The notes under the pieces were generated by a model. It saw nothing but the letters and a program-made list of their open reading frames with translations, had not been told where the DNA came from and did no database searches. Made by a program: the position numbers and the translations under genes. A stretch of 12,070 nt of DNA from contig JAEXXW010000707.1 in assembly GCA_023405565.1 (NCBI GenBank), positions 1 to 12,070 on the forward strand, given 5' to 3'. Source of the stretch: Pseudomonadota bacterium (GTDB lineage: Bacteria; Pseudomonadota; Alphaproteobacteria; Rhizobiales; Xanthobacteraceae). This document shows positions 6,155 to 12,070 of this stretch, piece after piece (position 1 is the first letter of the stretch; every line of letters starts with the position of its first letter).

Positions 6155-7195
6155 ATGAAGTTACCTTGGTTACGCCTGACAGGTGCTGTTGCTACCGGAC
6201 TTGGACTCTTGGGACTTCACACCGCGCCGGCCGTCGCGCAGGACAAGCCGGTCGAAATGCGCTTTTCGCATTGGGTGCCGACAGCGCATCCCATGCATGC
6301 CGCAGCCGTCGCCTGGGCTGATTCGATCAACAAGGCGTCGAACGGCACGATCAAGATCTCGATTTTCCCGGCCCAGCAACTGGGAAAGGCCTTCGACCAT
6401 TACAACATGGCGCGCGATGGCATCGTCGATATCTCGCACGTCAATCCGGGCTATGAGCCCGGCCGCTTCCCGATCGTCGCGGCGGTCGAACTCCCCTTCA
6501 TCTTCTCGAACTCCAAGCAAGGCAGCGCCGCCATGGATACCTGGTACCGCCGCTATGCCGACAAGGAGATGAAGGATGTGCGTTATTGCCTGATGTTCGC
6601 GCACGATCCCGGCACCTTCCACTTCACGAAGAAGAAAATCGTGAACCCGACCGATATGTCAGGCGTGAAGTTCCGTCCGCCGAATGCCGTGATCGCCAAC
6701 TGGATGCGCACGCTCGGCGCCAGCAATGTTCAGGCGTCCGCACCTGAAATCCGCGACGTTCTCGAGAAAGGTGTTGCCGATGGTGCGGGTTCGCCCTGGG
6801 GATCGATTGGCTTGTTCGGCATCGACAAGGTGACCTTCTTCCACATCGATGCGCCGATCTACGTCTCCGAGCAGGTCTGGGTGCTGAACAAGGCGAAATA
6901 TGACCAGCTGTCACCAGCGCAGAAGAAGGTGATGGACGATCATTGTTCGAGCGAAGCCTCGCTCGCCATCGCAACGCCCTGGGCCGACTTTGAGTCCGGC
7001 GGCAAGGAGAAGCTGAAGGCGATGCCGGGACAGGATATTTATACCCTGACGCCCGAACAGATTGCCGCCTGGCGCAAATCGGCCGAGCCGATCGTTGCCA
7101 ACTGGGAGGCTGACGTGAAGAAGGCCGGATACGATCCCAAGGCTGTTCTTGACGATCTGAAGAAGACCGTCGCGGAGCGCAACGCGGCCTATTGA
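6155..7195 (+). CDS. TRAP transporter solute-binding protein, DctP family
   Basis: This 346-residue periplasmic receptor binds organic acids for TRAP transporters. Its signal peptide runs from MKLPWLR through a hydrophobic core to AVA/Q, cleaving after residue 28. The mature protein begins with the family's VEMRFSHWVPTAHPMH (33-48). FPAQQLG (71-77) is the usual strand-turn block. Arg174 in GVKFRPPN aligns with the arginine that holds the ligand carboxylate. VLEKGVADGAGSPWGSI (202-218) is the next conserved block. The ATG at 6155 has GGGAGGA at 6144-6150. No DctQ or DctM membrane subunits are encoded in the window, so it must work with a permease encoded elsewhere. A GntR gene lies upstream and a strong terminator follows, so it is probably a single-gene transcript. 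The specific ligand is unknown. Confidence 0.95.
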   Translation: MKLPWLRLTGAVATGLGLLGLHTAPAVAQDKPVEMRFSHWVPTAHPMHAAAVAWADSINKASNGTIKISIFPAQQLGKAFDHYNMARDGIVDISHVNPGYEPGRFPIVAAVELPFIFSNSKQGSAAMDTWYRRYADKEMKDVRYCLMFAHDPGTFHFTKKKIVNPTDMSGVKFRPPNAVIANWMRTLGASNVQASAPEIRDVLEKGVADGAGSPWGSIGLFGIDKVTFFHIDAPIYVSEQVWVLNKAKYDQLSPAQKKVMDDHCSSEASLAIATPWADFESGGKEKLKAMPGQDIYTLTPEQIAAWRKSAEPIVANWEADVKKAGYDPKAVLDDLKKTVAERNAAY

Positions 7196-7213
7196 ACAAG
7201 TCATCACCAAACG

Positions 7214-7250
7214 AAGAGGCGCGGTCGCGTATGCTGCGCCTCTTTCTGTC
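7214..7250 (+). terminator. Intrinsic terminator after the TRAP binding-protein gene
   Basis: AAGAGGCGC (7214-7222) and GCGCCTCTT (7236-7244) form a 9-bp GC-rich stem with a 13-nt loop. The stem runs into TTTCTGTCT, a moderately T-rich tail. It lies 18 nt after the stop codon. Confidence 0.8.
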
Positions 7251-7283
7251 TCACTCCGTACGCACTGACAGGATTATTTGACG

Positions 7284-8408
7284 ATGAAGCGTAGCGAAAA
7301 CCGCATCCTGACGACCCATGTCGGCAGCCTCATTCGTTCGAAGGCGGCGCTGGATGCCTCGAAACAACACGACGAAAAGCAGCTTGCTCACGAGATCGAA
7401 GAGGTCGTCGCGCATCAGGCCAGGGCCGGCATCGACATCGTCAATGACGGCGAGTTCGGCAAGTCGGGCTGGGCCAATTACATTCTCGAACGCATGAGCG
7501 GATTCGAACCGCGCCCGAACAAGCTTTACGAAGCGGTGTGGCTCGGGCGGGACCGCATCCGCTTTGCCGACTTCATGAAGGACCAGTTCCCGCGCGGCGC
7601 TGTTGGATCGCCCGGCCATGCCTGCGTCGGCCCGATCGTCTACAACGGCTATGAGGACGTGCGGCGCAATCTCGCCGACCTGAAAGCGGCTGCCGCCAAG
7701 GTGAAGGTCGAAGACGTGTTCTTCACCTGCGTGGCTCCAGCCAGCGTCGGCTATGACGCCGAGAACGAATATTACAAAAGCGAGGAAGACTATGTCTTCG
7801 CCATCGCCAAGGCGTTGCGTGAGGAATATCTCGAAGTCATCAAGTCCGGCGTGGTCTTGCAGGTGGACGACGCCGTGCTCGCCAACATGTTCGATCATCT
7901 GACGCAGGAAAGCCCGAAGCGCTACCGCGAATGGGCCGAATTGCGCGTGGCGGCCCTGAACATGGCGCTGGAAGGCATTCCACAGGACCGCATCCGCTAT
8001 CATATCTGTTTCGGAAGCTGGCACGTGCCGCATGTTGCCGACGCGCAGCTCTCGGATATCGTCGATCTGATGCTGAGCGTAAATGCAGGAGCATATTCGA
8101 TCGAGGCCGCGAATGTGCGCCATGAACATGAATGGCATCTATGGGAAAAGGTGAAGCTGCCGGCCGGCAAGATCCTGATCCCCGGCATCATCACGCATCA
8201 TACGACCACTGTGGAGCATCCGAAGCTGATCGCCGAGCGCATCATCAATTTCGCCAAGTTGATCGGCAAGGAAAACCTGATCGCCGGAACGGACTGCGGG
8301 TTCGCACAGGCCGAAGGCCTGCAGCGCGTGCACCCGCAGGTAATGTGGGCAAAGTTTGAGAGCCTTGCCGAAGGCGCCAAGCTCGCCAGCAAGGAATTGT
8401 GGGGCTGA
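7284..8408 (+). CDS. Methionine synthase II (MetE C-terminal domain)-like zinc methyltransferase
   Basis: This 374-residue protein covers only the catalytic barrel of cobalamin-independent methionine synthase. Full MetE has about 750 residues. The family opening TTHVGSL is at 10-16. A zinc site like that of MetE is visible: His240 and Cys242 in YHICFGSW, Glu274 in YSIEAANVRHEHEW, and Cys338 in GTDCGFAQ. These match E. coli MetE His641, Cys643, Glu665 and Cys726, with about ten extra residues between the second and third. The usual chemistry activates a thiol for alkyl transfer. Because core-only members may accept different methyl donors or thiols, methionine synthesis is not assured. The start is ambiguous: ATG 7284 is preferred, and an in-frame TTG at 7278 adds two residues; AGGA at 7270-7273 could serve either. 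A terminator follows. Confidence 0.88.
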   Translation: MKRSENRILTTHVGSLIRSKAALDASKQHDEKQLAHEIEEVVAHQARAGIDIVNDGEFGKSGWANYILERMSGFEPRPNKLYEAVWLGRDRIRFADFMKDQFPRGAVGSPGHACVGPIVYNGYEDVRRNLADLKAAAAKVKVEDVFFTCVAPASVGYDAENEYYKSEEDYVFAIAKALREEYLEVIKSGVVLQVDDAVLANMFDHLTQESPKRYREWAELRVAALNMALEGIPQDRIRYHICFGSWHVPHVADAQLSDIVDLMLSVNAGAYSIEAANVRHEHEWHLWEKVKLPAGKILIPGIITHHTTTVEHPKLIAERIINFAKLIGKENLIAGTDCGFAQAEGLQRVHPQVMWAKFESLAEGAKLASKELWG

Positions 8409-8437
8409 GCATCCCGCTTCCCCGTGATGCGGAACAG

Positions 8438-8466
8438 CCCGGGTGCGGCAAAGCACCCGGGTTATT
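8438..8466 (+). terminator. Intrinsic terminator after the methyltransferase gene
   Basis: CCCGGGTGC (8438-8446) and GCACCCGGG (8453-8461) form a perfect 9-bp stem with a 6-nt loop, followed by TTATT. The minus-strand gene that converges here has only a weak 6-bp hairpin near its end (GTACTT 8547-8552 with AAGTAC 8562-8567). Nothing else is recognised in the 175-nt gap. Confidence 0.7.
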
Positions 8467-8583
8467 GCACCAGGAGCGCGATGCTTCCCAAGACGCAAAG
8501 TGCGTGAAAACATGCGCCGCACCACGTGACGTGTGAAGTGACTGCGGTACTTTACGTCATCAAGTACTCCCAACATACAGCGC

Positions 8584-9615
8584 TCAATATCCATCAACAT
8601 CGATGACAGATTGGGCAAAGGCGCGAGGGACTTCCTGTGGCGGATTGTGACCGATACCGCCACTGATGACCCTGTGCTCATATCGCCCAGAGAATTTCTC
8701 CGCATAAGCGGCGGCATCGGAATGCGGTGCTCCATTGGCATCCCCCTCAAGCGTGATGGTTGGCACGGAGATCACCGGCGCTTGCGCAAGACGCTGTTCC
8801 AGACCATCGTATTTTGACTCCCCCTCTGCCAATCCGAGCCGCCAGCGGTAATTGCTGATCACGACATCGACATGATCGGGGTTGTCGAAAGCGGCCGCCG
8901 AGCGATCGAAGGTTGCGTCATCGAAGGCCCATTTGGGCGACGCCAATTGCCAGATAAGCTTTGCGAAATCGCGCCTGTATTTGTCATAGCCAGTACGGCC
9001 GCGCTCGGTCGCGAAGTAATATTGGTACCACCATTCAAACTCGGCCTTCGGCGGCAACGGCATCCTGTTGGCCTCCTGACTGCCGATCAGATATCCGCTT
9101 ACCGACACCATTGCCTTGCAGCGTTCCGGCCAAAGCGCCGCGATAATGTTGGCGGTCCGCGCGCCCCAATCATAACCGGCCAAGGTCGCACGCTTGATTC
9201 CGAGAGCATCCATCAATGCGACGACATCGACGGCAACAACGGACTGCTGGCCATTTCGCGGTGTTGCGCCGGAAAGAAAGCGTGTGCTGCCATAACCCCG
9301 CAGGTAGGGCACGATCACCCGGTATCCTGCCGTAGCCAGCAATGGAGCGACATCGACATAGCTGTAGATGTCATAGGGCCACCCATGCAGGAGAATAACA
9401 ACGGGCCCCCCAGCGGGGCCGTCTTCCGCATATCCGACATTCAGGGCGCCGGCCTCGATCTGCTTCAAAGAGCGGAACGACGTATTGGCCGCAATTTGCT
9501 TCGTGGATTGCTTTGCATTGCTGTCCACGGTTTGTGCGCGGGCCGACCGGCGAGACACCACCGAAGCAGCAATGCTTCCGGCGAAGGCCGCTGAAAATTT
9601 GCGTCGACTCAGCAT
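8584..9615 (-). CDS. Tat-exported alpha/beta hydrolase, epoxide hydrolase/haloalkane dehalogenase type
   Basis: This 343-residue hydrolase starts MLSRRKF, a twin-arginine signal (Arg4-Arg5), with an ARA/Q cleavage site near residue 27. It would therefore be exported folded. The fold markers are the oxyanion motif HGWP (77-80); the nucleophile elbow GYDWGAR with Asp149; a candidate acid Asp292 in TLEGDANG; and the base His323 in GGIGHNPP. An aspartate rather than serine nucleophile points to epoxide hydrolase or dehalogenase chemistry, not an esterase. The cap region contains WWYQYYFATERGR, whose tyrosines could assist epoxide opening. The ATG at 9615 has AAAGGAG just upstream (plus-strand CTCCTTT, 9622-9628). 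The frame is open to 9660, but that would bury the Tat motif. The substrate is unknown. Confidence 0.9.
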   Translation of the reverse strand: MLSRRKFSAAFAGSIAASVVSRRSARAQTVDSNAKQSTKQIAANTSFRSLKQIEAGALNVGYAEDGPAGGPVVILLHGWPYDIYSYVDVAPLLATAGYRVIVPYLRGYGSTRFLSGATPRNGQQSVVAVDVVALMDALGIKRATLAGYDWGARTANIIAALWPERCKAMVSVSGYLIGSQEANRMPLPPKAEFEWWYQYYFATERGRTGYDKYRRDFAKLIWQLASPKWAFDDATFDRSAAAFDNPDHVDVVISNYRWRLGLAEGESKYDGLEQRLAQAPVISVPTITLEGDANGAPHSDAAAYAEKFSGRYEHRVISGGIGHNPPQEVPRAFAQSVIDVDGY

Positions 9616-9853
9616 GAGAGGCTCCTTTCTGCTTGGTGTCCCCTCGGCCGTCGGAGTCAATTAGAATGGGAACAGCGCAGCCAACAGAGCAGTTCCTTTG
9701 CCGACCATCTCGATCTAGCTGGAATCGCCAGAGGCGCGTCAGGAATCTCCTTCACTGACGAGCGCAACGGGGTGGGTCAGGCGAGCGGGCAGAAGGACCG
9801 GTTATCCATTTGATAAAATCAACAACGGCCGCAGTGGCGTCGAGAGGTGACGA
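9616..9853. other. Intergenic region between the hydrolase and TetR genes
   Basis: This 238-nt gap lies between two minus-strand genes and must hold the hydrolase promoter. No clear -35/-10 pair was found. A TTGACT on the minus strand (plus-strand AGTCAA, 9655-9660) has no good -10 at 17 nt. The palindrome TTGAT-AAA-ATCAA (9810-9822) could be a protein-binding site. No convincing small gene is seen. Confidence 0.4.
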
Positions 9854-10438
9854 TCAGGCGTTACCGGCTGGCGGCGTTGTAAGACTTGATGCCGTCGCGG
9901 CCAGGATCTCCTTTGTGAGATCCGCATCGTCGACAGCCCGCGCCAGCACCAGCGCACCGCCCATCCCCGATAGCGCGGCCATCGCTTTCTTGCGCTTCTC
10001 GGCTTTCGTCCGCCCCGACACGAGATCAGCAAGGATGGCGAGATAATCCTCGACACCCTTGCGGAAAACGGAACGCAACGGCTTGCCGTGCCGTGGGGCA
10101 TCGCTGCCCAGTGCGGCAAAGGCACAGCCTGCTCCCCTCTCCTTGATATGCCGCTCCGACAGATAAGCGCTGACGAGCGCCGCCAGTGGATCGCCCTTCG
10201 CGCCGTCGGCCACGGCCGACAATGTCTCACGGCTTTTTGACAAAGCTCTGGCCGCCGCCTCGGCCGCCAAATCCTCCTTGGATCTGAAATGGCCGTAAAA
10301 GCCGCCATGGGTCAGACCGGCCTTTTTCATGAGATCGGCCAACCCGATCCCGTCAAAACCATGCTCGCGGAACAATTCTGCCGCCACTTCGACGATGCGG
10401 CGCCTGTTCTCCCCAGCCTGTTCCCGGCTCACTTTCAT
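9854..10438 (-). CDS. TetR/AcrR-family transcriptional regulator
   Basis: This 194-residue protein has a typical TetR N-terminus: RRRIVEVAAELFREHGFDG, then the helix-turn-helix of about 30-54, GLADLMKKAGLTHGGFYGHF, with the family's GxFYxHFxSKEDL ending. The C-terminal ligand domain includes ERGAGCAFAALGSDAPRHG around Cys105, its only cysteine. This block is common in TetR regulators near reductase or quinone/aldehyde-related genes, though the inducer is unknown. The ATG at 10438 is chosen because GGAG lies six bases upstream. Upstream in-frame ATG (10450) and TTG (10456) codons exist but lack good sites. The gene is divergent from the aldo/keto reductase gene with 114 nt between, the classical arrangement for a local repressor. 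Confidence 0.92.
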   Translation of the reverse strand: MKVSREQAGENRRRIVEVAAELFREHGFDGIGLADLMKKAGLTHGGFYGHFRSKEDLAAEAAARALSKSRETLSAVADGAKGDPLAALVSAYLSERHIKERGAGCAFAALGSDAPRHGKPLRSVFRKGVEDYLAILADLVSGRTKAEKRKKAMAALSGMGGALVLARAVDDADLTKEILAATASSLTTPPAGNA

Positions 10439-10462
10439 GTCCAACTCCATCCACAAGTGCGC

Positions 10463-10524
10463 TTGACTTTTATATGTTATTCATCATTTATCTTCAACGC
10501 ATTGATGATGATCGTCATATAAAA
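10463..10524. promoter_or_regulatory. Palindromic divergent promoter/operator between tetR-type and aldo/keto reductase genes
   Basis: TTTTATATG (10468-10476) and CATATAAAA (10516-10524) are exact inverted repeats, extended inward by TCATCAT (10481-10487) and ATGATGA (10505-10511); 16 of 20 positions match. On the minus strand, TTGAAG (plus-strand CTTCAA, 10492-10497) and TATAAA (plus-strand TTTATA, 10469-10474) are 17 nt apart, a good sigma-70 promoter for the TetR gene. Each arm thus holds a TATAAA -10 box facing outward. On the plus strand the mirror TATAAA (10518-10523) has only a weak -35 (TTCAAC, 10494-10499). An alternative plus-strand promoter is TTGACT (10463-10468) with TTTATC (10487-10492). 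Confidence 0.6.
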
Positions 10525-10552
10525 TGCCCAACGACGGCGAGGAGCGATTGTG

Positions 10553-11602
10553 ATGCGTTACAGGGTCTTCGGCCGGCATACGGGCCTGCGGGTCTCCGAA
10601 CTCGTTCTCGGCACCGGCAATTTCGGCACCGGCTGGGGCTACGGCGCAAGCGCGGAAGATGTCCGCACCGTTTTCGATACCTATGCCGATGCCGGCGGCA
10701 ATTTCATCGATACGGCCGACAGCTATCAGTTTGGACAATCGGAAGAGATCCTCGGCGATCTTCTGCGGGGCCGCCGCGACGACTTCGTGCTCGCGACCAA
10801 ATTCACACAAAGCGCCAGCCCCAGGGGCGGCGGCATTCTCGTCACTGGCAACAGCCGCAAGGCGATGGTTGCCTCGGCAGAGGCCAGTCTCAAGCGGTTG
10901 AAGACTGACCACATCGATCTCTATTGGGTGCACTACGCCGATGGTGTCACACCCACCGAAGAGATCCTGCGCGGCTTCGACGACCTCGCCCACGCCGGAA
11001 AAATTCTTTACGCAGGATTATCGGACTTCCCGGCCTGGCGCGTTGCGCGCGCCGCCACAATCGCCGAATTGCGTGGCTCGCTTCCTATTGCCGGATTGCA
11101 GGTCGAGCACAGTCTCGTTCAGCGCACGACCGAACATGATTTGCTGCCCGCCGGAAAGGCGCTCGGCCTCGGCATCGTTTCGTGGTCGCCGCTTGGTGGC
11201 GGTATGCTCACGGGCAAATACCGCAAGGGCGAAAAAGGACGTGCCGAAGGTCTTGGTGGCAAGGTCTTCCAGGCCGAGGATTCGTCGCAACGCAGCGCAA
11301 TCCTCGATACGGTCATCGCTGTGGCGAATGAGATCGGTGTGACGGCGGGCGAAGTGGCGATTGCCTGGGTCGCGGCCAAGGGCACCTTCCCGATCATCGG
11401 TCCGCGTTCGGTGCAGCAACTGGAAGGCAATCTTGCTGCGGCGAAGTTGAAACTCAACACGGAGCAAATTGCACGGCTCGACGTGGTCAGCAGCCTGCCG
11501 CTAATATTCCCGTATTCGATGATCGAAGAGCCCGGCACACGACAACGCAGTGCTGGCGGAAAATACGATCAACTAGACTTGCCTGCCGTTCCCGTCGCTT
11601 GA
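10553..11602 (+). CDS. Aldo/keto reductase
   Basis: This 349-residue NAD(P)H-dependent oxidoreductase reduces aldehydes or ketones. The catalytic tetrad of the family is visible: Asp53 and Tyr58 in FIDTADSYQFG, Lys83 in VLATKFTQ, and His127 in LYWVHYADG. The cofactor-binding C-terminal part includes IVSWSPLGGGMLTGKY and the late block FPIIGPRSVQQLEGNL. The length is typical of the larger YajO/Gfo-like AKR members. The start is either the ATG at 10553, used here, or the adjacent in-frame GTG at 10550; GAGGAG at 10539-10544 can serve both. The gene is divergent from a TetR gene that probably represses it. A thiolase gene starts 18 nt downstream, so the two are probably one operon. The substrate is unknown. 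Confidence 0.93.
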   Translation: MRYRVFGRHTGLRVSELVLGTGNFGTGWGYGASAEDVRTVFDTYADAGGNFIDTADSYQFGQSEEILGDLLRGRRDDFVLATKFTQSASPRGGGILVTGNSRKAMVASAEASLKRLKTDHIDLYWVHYADGVTPTEEILRGFDDLAHAGKILYAGLSDFPAWRVARAATIAELRGSLPIAGLQVEHSLVQRTTEHDLLPAGKALGLGIVSWSPLGGGMLTGKYRKGEKGRAEGLGGKVFQAEDSSQRSAILDTVIAVANEIGVTAGEVAIAWVAAKGTFPIIGPRSVQQLEGNLAAAKLKLNTEQIARLDVVSSLPLIFPYSMIEEPGTRQRSAGGKYDQLDLPAVPVA

Positions 11603-11620
11603 GCCCTTCAAGGAGATTCC

Positions 11621-12070
11621 ATGTCAACGTCATCCGATCCGATTGTCATTGTCTCCGCAGTTCGCTCGCCGCTCGGGCGTTTCCTTGGCGATCTGGCGCC
11701 GGTTCAAGCCCCGGCGCTTGGTGCACACGTTATCCGCGCTGCACTGGAGCGTGCCAACCTCGCCCCGGAAAGGATCGATGAGGTCCTGATGGGATGCGTA
11801 TTGCCGGCGGGACAGGGACAGGCACCGGCGCGTCAGGCGGCGCGTGGCGCCGGCCTGCCGGACGCCACAGGCGCAACTACCATCAACAAGGTGTGCGGCT
11901 CCGGCATGAAGGCGACGATGCTGGCGCACGATCTGATCAATGCAGGCTCTGCGGATATCATTCTGTCCGGCGGCATGGAGTCAATGTCGAATGCGCCCTA
12001 CCTTCTCGCGAAGGCGCGCAGCGGTTATCGCGTCGGGCATGATCGCATGTTCGATCACATGATGCTCGAC
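11621..12070 (+). CDS. Acetyl-CoA acetyltransferase (thiolase), N-terminal part (3' truncated by window)
   Basis: The first 150 residues of a thiolase are present, and the frame is open to the window edge. The start [19 protein letters not shown] is typical, followed by [17 protein letters not shown] (58-74). The acyl-accepting Cys92 sits in [10 protein letters not shown], and [12 protein letters not shown] (116-127) follows. These motifs fit degradative or biosynthetic type II thiolases, which condense or cleave acyl-CoA. The C-terminal active-site His and Cys lie beyond the window. AAGGAG (11610-11615) sits five bases before the ATG. With the aldo/keto reductase 18 nt upstream, it probably forms a TetR-controlled operon for breakdown or conversion of an acyl-CoA intermediate (inference). 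Confidence 0.95.
   Translation, partial: MSTSSDPIVIVSAVRSPLGRFLGDLAPVQAPALGAHVIRAALERANLAPERIDEVLMGCVLPAGQGQAPARQAARGAGLPDATGATTINKVCGSGMKATMLAHDLINAGSADIILSGGMESMSNAPYLLAKARSGYRVGHDRMFDHMMLD

Noticed and set aside
7251..8138. Minus-strand open frame (295 codons) opposite the methyltransferase gene
   Set aside because: No family features are visible, it runs through the terminator region, and the plus strand carries an intact zinc-site enzyme.
8872..9594. Plus-strand open frame (240 codons) opposite the Tat hydrolase
   Set aside because: It has no ribosome-binding site or domain, and the minus strand has a complete alpha/beta hydrolase with its catalytic residues.
9616..9660. Fifteen-residue N-terminal extension of the Tat hydrolase
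   Set aside because: It would place the twin-arginine motif away from the N-terminus, while AAAGGAG sits directly before the ATG at 9615.

Overview
The window looks like about 12 kb of a GC-rich alphaproteobacterial chromosome, probably Hyphomicrobiales near Bradyrhizobiaceae. The evidence is the dense intergenic palindromes of kinds I recall from that group (CCCTCTCCCCTTGCGGGAGAGGG-type and GAGCATGATGCCGAAAA-type repeats), the stand-alone solute-binding proteins and the codon use. The organism call is inference. No rRNA, tRNA, CRISPR, phage or transposase gene is visible. I see no single obviously new system. The window is an accessory metabolic and transport region with a few unusual details.

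Layout, left to right. (1) 1-1330: the 3' end of an FAD-dependent oxidoreductase gene, with a Bug/TctC-type periplasmic solute-binding protein gene starting one base after its stop. (2) 1488-4499, all plus strand: an exported choloylglycine-hydrolase-family (Ntn) amidase, a small DUF5993-like membrane protein, a DsbB-like thiol oxidoreductase whose second cysteine pair lies at the C-terminus, and a YdjM-type membrane metal-dependent hydrolase. (3) 4500-5032: a nested palindromic repeat separates the convergent YdjM gene from a minus-strand ArsC/Spx-like (YffB-type) reductase gene. (4) 5242-8408: a GntR/FCD regulator with a candidate operator upstream, a two-hairpin repeat overlapping its stop codon, a TRAP-type (DctP) solute-binding protein with a good terminator, and a stand-alone methionine-synthase-II-like zinc methyltransferase with its own terminator. 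(5) 8584-9615, minus strand: a Tat-exported alpha/beta hydrolase of the epoxide hydrolase/haloalkane dehalogenase type. (6) 9854-12070: a TetR regulator gene (minus) divergent from an aldo/keto reductase gene (plus), which is followed 18 nt later by a thiolase that runs off the window.

Working together. The two binding proteins, two ligand-responsive regulators, oxidoreductases, hydrolases and thiolase suggest uptake and breakdown of small organic acids or modified organics. Neither binding protein has its membrane permease genes in the window. The GntR regulator plausibly controls the TRAP-binding-protein/methyltransferase genes and itself. The TetR regulator plausibly controls the reductase-thiolase operon through a palindromic divergent promoter. 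The DUF5993/DsbB pair probably serves periplasmic disulfide formation. Whether it is linked to the exported amidase just upstream is open.
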